From assembly GCA_938023775.1 (NCBI GenBank), contig CALJDB010000289.1:1-7301 (forward strand): a stretch of DNA of 7,301 nucleotides, read 5' to 3'. Positions 1-5,226 of the stretch are shown piece by piece. A program made the position numbers and the translations under genes. Under the pieces are notes generated by a model. It was given only the letters and a program-made list of their open reading frames with translations. It had not been told where the DNA came from and searched no databases. Numbering within the stretch: position 1 is the first letter of the stretch; each line of letters starts with the position of its first letter. Origin of the DNA: an uncultured Clostridia bacterium (GTDB lineage Bacteria; Bacillota; Clostridia; Oscillospirales; Oscillospiraceae).

Positions 1-346
1 CTTCCAGCTCCTCGCGCAGCGTTGCAAAATTTTCGATGATGCCGTTGTGGACAACGGCGAAGCGCCCGTCGTTGCTGAGGTGGGGATGAGCGTTTTCACC
101 CGTGGGCGCGCCATGGGTCGCCCAGCGGGTGTGTCCGATGCCGGCGGAGCCGGGCATGCTTCGCCCGCCGTCGGTGCGCTCGACGAGATTTGCGATGCGG
201 CCGCTGGTCTTTTCCAGCGTAATGCCCTCCGGACCGATGACCGCGATGCCCGCGGAGTCATAGCCCCGGTATTCCTGCCGCTTCAGCCCCTCGAGCAGCA
301 GCGGCGCGGCTGCCTGACGGCCGGTAAAGCCAACGATTCCACACAT
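1..346 (-). CDS. glmS: Glutamine-fructose-6-phosphate aminotransferase (glucosamine-6-phosphate synthase), N-terminal part only
   Basis: Translating the minus strand from the ATG at 346-344 gives 115 residues, open to the window edge, that begin MCGIVGFTGR. Cys2 is the N-terminal nucleophile of class II glutamine amidotransferases once Met1 is removed. The family landmarks follow in order: EYRGYDSAG (residues 25-33), GHTRWATHG (71-79, with the glutamine-binding Arg74) and HNGIIEN (100-106). The EYRGYDSAG and HTRWATHG wording is that of GlmS rather than of PurF or AsnB. The enzyme makes glucosamine-6-phosphate from fructose-6-phosphate and glutamine in the cytoplasm, the entry to peptidoglycan and amino-sugar synthesis. 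The full protein is usually about 600 residues, so the remaining glutaminase part and both sugar isomerase domains lie outside the window. It starts 6 nt after the purA stop codon, so translation is probably coupled to purA. That spacing leaves no room for a glmS ribozyme directly upstream. Confidence 0.95.
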   Translation of the reverse strand, partial: MCGIVGFTGRQAAAPLLLEGLKRQEYRGYDSAGIAVIGPEGITLEKTSGRIANLVERTDGGRSMPGSAGIGHTRWATHGAPTGENAHPHLSNDGRFAVVHNGIIENFATLREELE

Positions 347-352
347 AAGCAG

Positions 353-1630
353 TTAACCTCTCTTGATATAAGCGTCGCGCTCCGGTCCGACGGAGACATA
401 GGTGATATGGCAGCCGACGGCGGACTCGATGCGCTCGATATAGCGCTTGGCGTTCTCCGGGAGCTCCGCCCACGTCCGCGCCGCGGAGATGTCGCACTCC
501 CAACCGTCCATATACTCGACCACGGGCTTCGCCGCGTCCAGCGCGTCCGGGAACGGGAATTCGTCCGTCTGCTCGCCGTTCACGAGGTAGTGGGCGCAGA
601 CGGGGATCTTTTTCATATAGCTCAGAACGTCCAGCTTCGTGAGGGCGATGTCCGTCGCGCCCTGCATCATCACGCCGTAGCGCGTCGCCACGAGGTCGAT
701 GGGACCGACGCGGCGGGGTCTGCCGGTCTTGGCGCCGTATTCGTCGCCCGCGTCGCGCAGGGTCTGCGCCTCCTCGCCGGTCCACTCGCAGACGAAGGGT
801 CCCTCGCCCACGCAGGTGGAGTAAGCCTTCACGACGCCGACGACCTGATCGATCTTCGCGGTCGTGAGCCCGGAGCCGACGGGCGCGAAGGCGGCGACGG
901 CGTTGGAGGAGGTCGTGTAGGGATAAATGCCGCAGTCAAGGTCGCGCAGCGCGCCGAGCTGTGCCTCGAAGAGAATGCTCTTGCCCGCGCTCTGCGCCCC
1001 GCGCAGGAAGGCGGCGGTGTTCTGGATATAGGGCCCCAGCTTTTCGCCGTATTCCGTCACCCAGCCGAGGATCTGGTCCATTGTGAACGGCTCCGCGCCG
1101 TAAACACGGGTGAGGATGAGGTTTTTCCACTCCAGCAGCTCCGCTAAGTGCTCCTTCAGGCGCTCCGGGTAGAAAAGCTCGCCGGCGAGGATGGTCTTCT
1201 TCTGATACTTGTCGGAGTAAAACGGCGCGATACCCTGCTTGGTGGAGCCGTATTTCTTGTCCTTGAGGCGCGCCTCCTCCAGCGCGTCGAGCTCGCGGTG
1301 CCACGGCAGCAGCAGCGAGGCGCGCTCGCTGATGCGCAGGTTCTCCGGCGTGATGGAAACGCCCTTTCCGGTAACGGTCTGCATCTCGTTCCAGAGATTT
1401 TCCAGATCGAGCGCGACGCCGTTGCCGAGAACGTTCACGACACCCGGACGGAAGATGCCGGAGGGCAGCAGATGCAGCGCGAACTTACCAAATTCGTTCA
1501 CGACGGTGTGGCCGGCGTTGCCGCCGCCCTGATAGCGGACGACCACGTCAAAATGGTCCGTGAGCAGGTCCACCATGCGGCCCTTGCCCTCGTCGCCCCA
1601 GTTGATGCCTACGATCGCACAATTCGACAT
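353..1630 (-). CDS. purA: Adenylosuccinate synthetase
   Basis: This 425-residue cytoplasmic enzyme joins IMP and aspartate, at the cost of GTP, to give adenylosuccinate, the first committed step from IMP to AMP. The length fits the family (about 430). Visible landmarks are WGDEGKGRMVD (residues 11-21) with the catalytic Asp13, QGGGNAGHT (34-42) with catalytic His41, LHLLPSGIF (52-60), YPYTTSSN (236-243), KAYSTCVGEGPF (268-279), GAKTGRPRRVG (299-309, the aspartate-binding loop) and TKLDVL (331-336, the guanine-recognition TKxD motif). One segment is unusual: residues 221-226 read FEAQLG where E. coli PurA has FEGAQG. The start is supported by a GGAGGAG ribosome binding site 9 nt upstream. It lies 48 nt after asnB, with no terminator between them, and 6 nt before glmS, so the three are probably co-transcribed. 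The overall fold motifs are intact, so I expect an active enzyme of a divergent PurA subgroup. Confidence 0.97.
   Translation of the reverse strand: MSNCAIVGINWGDEGKGRMVDLLTDHFDVVVRYQGGGNAGHTVVNEFGKFALHLLPSGIFRPGVVNVLGNGVALDLENLWNEMQTVTGKGVSITPENLRISERASLLLPWHRELDALEEARLKDKKYGSTKQGIAPFYSDKYQKKTILAGELFYPERLKEHLAELLEWKNLILTRVYGAEPFTMDQILGWVTEYGEKLGPYIQNTAAFLRGAQSAGKSILFEAQLGALRDLDCGIYPYTTSSNAVAAFAPVGSGLTTAKIDQVVGVVKAYSTCVGEGPFVCEWTGEEAQTLRDAGDEYGAKTGRPRRVGPIDLVATRYGVMMQGATDIALTKLDVLSYMKKIPVCAHYLVNGEQTDEFPFPDALDAAKPVVEYMDGWECDISAARTWAELPENAKRYIERIESAVGCHITYVSVGPERDAYIKRG
357..363 (-). promoter_or_regulatory. Ribosome binding site of glmS, overlapping the end of purA
   Basis: Read on the minus strand, AGAGAGG lies about 10 nt before the glmS ATG and is formed by the last sense codons of purA. 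It is weaker than the GGAGG sites of the other genes, which fits translational coupling to purA. Confidence 0.55.
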
Positions 1631-1639
1631 TTTTTATTT

Positions 1640-1646
1640 CTCCTCC
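1640..1646 (-). promoter_or_regulatory. Ribosome binding site of purA
   Basis: On the minus strand GGAGGAG is followed by 9 A/T-rich bases and the ATG at 1630-1628. It is a strong Shine-Dalgarno match that fixes the purA start. The 48-nt asnB-purA spacer shows no hairpin with a T-run, and it is too short for a purine riboswitch. Confidence 0.8.
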
Positions 1647-1679
1647 ATGTTATGAAGTTCAGATTGCAGATATTGCGGT

Positions 1680-3263
1680 TTATTTTCCGCTGTCGCCATA
1701 GTTTGCGAGCACACGCGCGGACGGATCGTCCACGGCGCAGCCGGGCCACGCCGGGTTCGGCATCCAGTAACCCGCGATCATCTCCGCCTGACCGGGGTAG
1801 TATTTTTCAAACAGCTCCCGGTAGAGCAGCGACTCCTTCGTGAAGGGCGCGGCATAAGTATATTGCGCCCGCCTTGCATCAAATTCCGCATCGGTGTATT
1901 TTTCGGCGGCGAACGCCTTCAGATCGTCCACCATCGAGTGGCCCACCGCATCGGAAAACGCCGCCTTTTCGCGCCAGAGAATCTCGTCCGGCAGCCAGCC
2001 GCCCTCCGCGAAGGCGCGGCGGAGCAGATATTTGCCCTTGCCGTAACGGTTCAGCTTCTTCTCCGGGTCGATCGCGAGGACATAGCTCACAAAATCAAGG
2101 TCCCCGAAGGGCACGCGCGCTTCCAGCGAATTGACCGCGATGCAGCGGTCGGCGCGCAGCACGTCGTACATATATAATTCGCGCACGCGCTTTTCGCTCT
2201 CGCGCTGGAACTCCGCGGCGGAGGGGGCAAAATCCGTGTATTTATAGCCGAAAAGCTCGTCGGAAATTTCGCCCGTGAGCAGCACGCGGATGTCGGTGCG
2301 CTCGTGGATCGCCTTGCAGACAAGATACATGCCGACGGAGGCGCGGATCGTCGTGATATCCCACGTTCCGAGCGCGGCGACAACCGGCTCTAACGCGGCA
2401 AGGACGTCCCCGCGCGAGATGATGGCCTCCGTGTGCTCGCTGCCGAGATATTCCGCGGCGCGGCGGGCGTATTTGAGGTCGATGGCGTCGGTGTCCATGC
2501 CGATGGCGAAGGTGCGGATGGGTTTTTCGCTCCGCCGCGCGGCGATGGCGCAGACGAGCGAGCTGTCCAGCCCGCCGGAGAGCAGAAAGCCGACCTTGGC
2601 GTCCGCCACGAGGCGCTTTTCCACCCCGGCAATGAGCCGTTCGCGGATGCCGGCGCACACTTCATCTATGGTATCATAGCAGAACTTTTCGACCTTTGCA
2701 ATATCCCGGTAACAAACAAATTCGCCGTTTTTCCAATAATGCCCCGGCGGGAAGGGGCACACCTTTTCACAAAGCCCCACCAAATTCTTCGCCTCGCTCG
2801 CGAAAAGCATATCCCCCGCGGGGCTGACGCCGTAGAAAAGCGGGCGGATGCCGATGGGGTCGCGCGCCGCGACGAACTCCCCCGTCCGCGCGTCATAAAG
2901 CACGCAGGCAAACTCCGCGTCGAGCATCCGGAACATCTCCGTCCCGTGCTCAAACCAGAGCGGCAGCAGGATTTCGCAGTCGGACTCGCTTCGGAAGGCA
3001 TAGCCCTTCGCCTCCAACTCCGCGCGCAGCGCGGCAAAGCCGTAAATTTCGCCGTTGCAGACCGCATAGCTCCCCTCGCGCGCAAACGGCTGCATGCCGC
3101 TCTCGCTGAGGTCCATAATGGCAAGCCGGTGGAACGCCAGAAGTCCCCGCCCCGTGTCGACAACGCGGCTCGCATCCGGTCCGCGCGTGAGGGTCTTCCC
3201 AAAGCCCTCCAGAAACAGCTCCCGCGCCGTCCCGACGCCGCAGCAGCCCATGATAGAACACAT
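1680..3263 (-). CDS. asnB: Asparagine synthetase, glutamine-hydrolysing
   Basis: The enzyme makes asparagine from aspartate, ATP and glutamine. I place the start at the ATG at 3263-3261, giving 527 residues beginning MCSIMGC, because class II amidotransferases need Cys2 exposed as the N-terminal nucleophile and because AAAGGAG sits 5 nt upstream. The frame stays open to an ATG at 3347, but that would add 28 residues read from the intergenic repeat and bury the cysteine. The glutaminase domain spans about 2-190: HRLAIMDLS (45-53) with Arg46, CNGEIYG (69-75) and SDCEILL (94-100). The synthetase domain spans about 200-527, with the ATP pyrophosphatase loop LLSGGLDSS (217-225) and LLTGEISDELFGYKY (318-332). 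The C-terminal WMPNPAW and DPSARVLANY resemble the ends of E. coli AsnB and human ASNS, so I prefer a true asparagine synthetase over an amidotransferase of a secondary pathway. It leads an asnB-purA-glmS gene run. Confidence 0.93.
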   Translation of the reverse strand: MCSIMGCCGVGTARELFLEGFGKTLTRGPDASRVVDTGRGLLAFHRLAIMDLSESGMQPFAREGSYAVCNGEIYGFAALRAELEAKGYAFRSESDCEILLPLWFEHGTEMFRMLDAEFACVLYDARTGEFVAARDPIGIRPLFYGVSPAGDMLFASEAKNLVGLCEKVCPFPPGHYWKNGEFVCYRDIAKVEKFCYDTIDEVCAGIRERLIAGVEKRLVADAKVGFLLSGGLDSSLVCAIAARRSEKPIRTFAIGMDTDAIDLKYARRAAEYLGSEHTEAIISRGDVLAALEPVVAALGTWDITTIRASVGMYLVCKAIHERTDIRVLLTGEISDELFGYKYTDFAPSAAEFQRESEKRVRELYMYDVLRADRCIAVNSLEARVPFGDLDFVSYVLAIDPEKKLNRYGKGKYLLRRAFAEGGWLPDEILWREKAAFSDAVGHSMVDDLKAFAAEKYTDAEFDARRAQYTYAAPFTKESLLYRELFEKYYPGQAEMIAGYWMPNPAWPGCAVDDPSARVLANYGDSGK

Positions 3264-3268
3264 ACCGT

Positions 3269-3275
3269 CTCCTTT
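3269..3275 (-). promoter_or_regulatory. Ribosome binding site deciding the asnB start
   Basis: On the minus strand AAAGGAG lies 5 nt before the ATG at 3263-3261. Together with the Met-Cys N-terminus it argues for this start and against the in-frame ATG at 3347, which lies within the repeat element. Confidence 0.8.
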
Positions 3276-3282
3276 CCCTGAG

Positions 3283-3302
3283 AAAAACATCGCGCAAAGC
3301 GC
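3283..3302 (-). terminator. Weak terminator- or attenuator-like hairpin ahead of asnB
   Basis: Reading the minus strand, GCGC-TTT-GCGC forms a short stem and is followed by GATG and five T, about 20 nt before the asnB start. The 4-bp stem is short for an intrinsic terminator, so it may be fortuitous. If real, it would reduce read-through from amt into asnB. Confidence 0.25.
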
Positions 3303-3306
3303 ACAT

Positions 3307-3499
3307 TTTAAAGGCCTCCCTGTGTAAGGCACCCCCAGTGCGCACACTGGGGGCGTGCACAGCAGAGGCTGTCAGCCGAAGGCTGACTGGAGGGTTGTAA
3401 GCTGCCGGAAACGCCAAGCTTGGATGTTTCGTAAGCTTACAACCCCTCCGTCTGCCGCTGCGCGGCAGCCACCTCCCCTTGCACAAGGGAGGCTTTAAA
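3307..3499. repeat. Imperfect inverted-repeat (MITE-like) intergenic element with internal hairpins
   Basis: The 265-nt gap between amt and asnB is mostly an inverted repeat. The outer arms are 3307-3329 (TTTAAAGGCCTCCCTGTGTA...) and 3474-3499, whose reverse complement begins TTTAAAGCCTCCCTTGTGCA. The inner arms are 3389-3403 (GGAGGGTTGTAAGCT) and 3434-3449 (reverse complement GGAGGGGTTGTAAGCT), around the palindrome CCAAGCTTGG at 3414-3423. Each half carries its own short hairpin between outer and inner arm: GTCAGCC-GAA-GGCTGAC at 3371-3387 and CTGCCGC-TGC-GCGGCAG at 3452-3468. The two halves therefore look like inverted copies of one unit of about 65 bp; the left one carries an extra hairpin at 3332-3353. 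No open reading frame of its own is credible. From memory, similar TTTAAAGCCTCCCTTGTGCA-type intergenic repeats are frequent in Oscillospiraceae genomes. A role as a non-autonomous mobile element, terminator or RNA-stability element is inference. Confidence 0.7.
3332..3353. other. Perfect 9-bp hairpin inside the intergenic element
   Basis: CCCCCAGTG, a 4-base CGCA loop and CACTGGGGG form a perfect GC-rich stem. Only the left half of the larger inverted repeat has it, so it looks like an insertion into one of two related arms. There is no T-run on either side, so it is not a standard intrinsic terminator. Confidence 0.6.
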
Positions 3500-3504
3500 G
3501 TGGT

Positions 3505-3517
3505 GCCGCTTTGCGGC
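3505..3517. terminator. Short hairpin just downstream of the amt stop
   Basis: GCCGC-TTT-GCGGC forms a 5-bp stem 12 nt beyond the amt stop codon. In the minus direction, in which amt is transcribed, no T-run follows. The T-rich ATAATTTTATTT lies on the other side, so it resembles an intrinsic terminator only for plus-strand transcription. With the adjoining GC-rich stem at 3472-3492 it could still end or stabilise the amt transcript. Evidence is weak. Confidence 0.25.
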
Positions 3518-3528
3518 GATAATTTTAT

Positions 3529-5223
3529 TTACTCCACGTCCTGCAGCGCGTCGTAGCCCTCCTCGCCGGTGCGGACCTTGACGACGTTCTCCACATCGTA
3601 GACGAAGATCTTGCCGTCGCCGATGTGGCCGGTGTAGAGCACCTTTTTCGCCGTTTCGATGACGCTGCGGACCGGGACCTTGCTGACCACGATGTCCACC
3701 TGCACCTTCGGCAGCAGGTTCGTCTCCACCTCGACGCCGCGGTAGAGCTCGCTCCTTCCCTTCTGAGCGCCATAGCCCATCACATGGGACACGGTCATGC
3801 CCGTAATGCCGAGGGCGCTCATCGCCGCCTTCAGCGGATAGAGCTTTTCCTCGCGGCAGACGATCTCCACCTTCGTGAACTTCGGCGTGCCCTCCGGGTG
3901 CGCCGGGCGCGGGGCTGCGGGGGCGTCGGCAGCCTCCACCGGGGCGGTCGGCGCGCTGTCGAGCAGCTCCTCCGGCAGCATGGCAATGCCGCCGTAAGCC
4001 GTCGGGAGCCCGTGCTCGGAGATGTCGAGCCCCATGATCTCGTCCTCCGCGCTGACGCGCAGACCGGCGGTGTGCTTTAAGATCCAGAACGTGATCGTGA
4101 TGAGCACGGCGGTATAAGCCGCGACGGAGACGACGCCGAGCGCCTGCACGCCGAGGAAATGCGCCCCGCCGCCGTAGAAAAGTCCCTTCTCGGTGCTGAC
4201 GCCGGTGGCGAAAAGCCCGGTCAGGATCGTTCCGAGCGCGCCGCAGACGCAGTGGACGCTGACCGCGCCCACGGGGTCGTCCACGCGGGCGACCTTGTCA
4301 AAGAACTCGACCGAGAGCACCACGGCGATACCGAACACGACGCCCATGATCGCCGCGCCGAGCGGCGAGACCGCGTCGCAGCCGGCGGTGATGCCGACGA
4401 GCCCCGCGAGCGCAGCGTTATAAGTCATGGAAACGTCCGGCTTTTTATAGCGGACCCATGTGAAGATCAGCGTCGTGACGCAGGCAACCGCGGCGGCGAG
4501 GTTCGTGTTGAAAAACACGAGTCCCGCGCTCACGAGGTCGGCGTCGGAGTCCATGCTGACGGTGGACGCGCCGTTGAAGCCGAACCAGCAGAACCAGAGG
4601 ATGAACACGCCGAGCGCCGCGGCGGTCAGATTGTGGCCTAAAATGGCGCGGGGCTTTCCGTTTTTGTCATACTTGCCGATACGCGGTCCCAGCATCGTCG
4701 CACCGATGAGGGCGCAGATGCCGCCGACCATGTGGACGCAGGTGGAGCCGGCAAAGTCATGGAAGCCAAGCTCGGCGAGCCAGCCGCCGCCCCAGATCCA
4801 GTGGCCGGAGATGGGGTAAATAAAAAGCGAGATCACCGCGGAATAGATGCAGTAAGCGGAAAACTTCGTCCGCTCCGCCATCGCGCCGGAGACGATCGTC
4901 GCGCTCGTGGCGCAGAAGACGGTCTGGAAAATGGCGTAAGCCCAGAGCGGCACGCCCTCCGGCAAAACGGCGCTGTAATCGCCCATGATGAGCGGGTCGA
5001 TCTTCCCGAAAAGCGCCGTTCCGGTCCCGAACATCACGCCGAAGCCGAACAGCCAGAAGCAGGGCGTTCCGATGCAGAAGTCCATCAGGTTTTTCATCAG
5101 AATATTGCCCGTGTTCTTCGCGCGGGTAAAGCCCGCCTCGCACATGGAAAAGCCCGCCTGCATAAAAAACACCAGCGCCGCACCAAGCAGCACCCAGATC
5201 GTGTTGACAGCACTGTAAGTCAT
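3529..5223 (-). CDS. Ammonium transporter with a fused C-terminal P-II signalling domain (Amt-GlnB/GlnK fusion)
   Basis: This 564-residue membrane protein combines an Amt channel (about 1-415) with a P-II domain (about 449-564), joined by an Ala/Pro-rich linker (about 422-447). Amt landmarks are the hydrophobic N-terminus ending in MCEAGFTRAKN (27-37), AMAERTKFSAY (114-124), DFAGSTCVH (156-164), WFGFNGAS (213-220), the two pore histidines His164 and His324, and the Amt cytoplasmic tail EDEIMGLDISEHG (393-405). No separate signal peptide is seen, consistent with 11 membrane segments. The P-II domain shows GITGMTV (472-478), GYGAQKG (483-489), LLPKVQVDIVV (503-513), TGHIGDGKIFV (531-541) and KVRTGE (549-554). 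In E. coli GlnK numbering, Arg47 that plugs the AmtB pore is kept (Arg495), but Tyr51, the uridylylation site, is Val499 and position 49 is Val497. ATP-contacting Lys90 and Arg103 are kept (Lys538, Arg551); Arg101 is Lys549. It starts 3 nt after glnN and is surely co-transcribed with it. I infer uptake of ammonium gated in cis by its own P-II trimer. Confidence 0.95.
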   Translation of the reverse strand: MTYSAVNTIWVLLGAALVFFMQAGFSMCEAGFTRAKNTGNILMKNLMDFCIGTPCFWLFGFGVMFGTGTALFGKIDPLIMGDYSAVLPEGVPLWAYAIFQTVFCATSATIVSGAMAERTKFSAYCIYSAVISLFIYPISGHWIWGGGWLAELGFHDFAGSTCVHMVGGICALIGATMLGPRIGKYDKNGKPRAILGHNLTAAALGVFILWFCWFGFNGASTVSMDSDADLVSAGLVFFNTNLAAAVACVTTLIFTWVRYKKPDVSMTYNAALAGLVGITAGCDAVSPLGAAIMGVVFGIAVVLSVEFFDKVARVDDPVGAVSVHCVCGALGTILTGLFATGVSTEKGLFYGGGAHFLGVQALGVVSVAAYTAVLITITFWILKHTAGLRVSAEDEIMGLDISEHGLPTAYGGIAMLPEELLDSAPTAPVEAADAPAAPRPAHPEGTPKFTKVEIVCREEKLYPLKAAMSALGITGMTVSHVMGYGAQKGRSELYRGVEVETNLLPKVQVDIVVSKVPVRSVIETAKKVLYTGHIGDGKIFVYDVENVVKVRTGEEGYDALQDVE

Positions 5224-5226
5224 AGA

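Noticed and set aside
258..785. Minus-strand open frame crossing the purA-glmS junction
   Set aside because: It is out of frame with both purA and glmS, which explain the same bases better; the translation is Arg-rich with no motif.
47..1147. Long open frame on the plus strand (366 codons), with a further one at 1148-1843
   Set aside because: It lies antisense to glmS and purA, which have unmistakable family motifs. The translation is Arg/Ala/Gly-rich without any recognisable domain, as expected of shadow frames in GC-rich DNA.
2433..3281. Open frame of 282 codons on the plus strand
   Set aside because: Antisense to the asnB coding region with low-complexity composition and no ribosome binding site of note; a shadow of asnB codon bias.
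3452..3492. Resemblance to a T-box leader upstream of asnB (minus strand AGGTGGCTGCCGCG versus the T-box AGGGTGGNACCGCG)
   Set aside because: The match needs gaps, the bases belong to the inverted repeat, and there is no stem I with specifier loop or a paired terminator/antiterminator ahead of asnB.
3307..3499. CRISPR array or insertion sequence
   Set aside because: The repeats are inverted and unequal rather than regularly spaced direct repeats, and there is no transposase frame within or next to the element.
4159..4641. Open frame of 160 codons on the plus strand, and similar ones at 3625-4080 and 6263-6499
   Set aside because: Antisense to conserved transporter and glutamine synthetase segments; no domain features.
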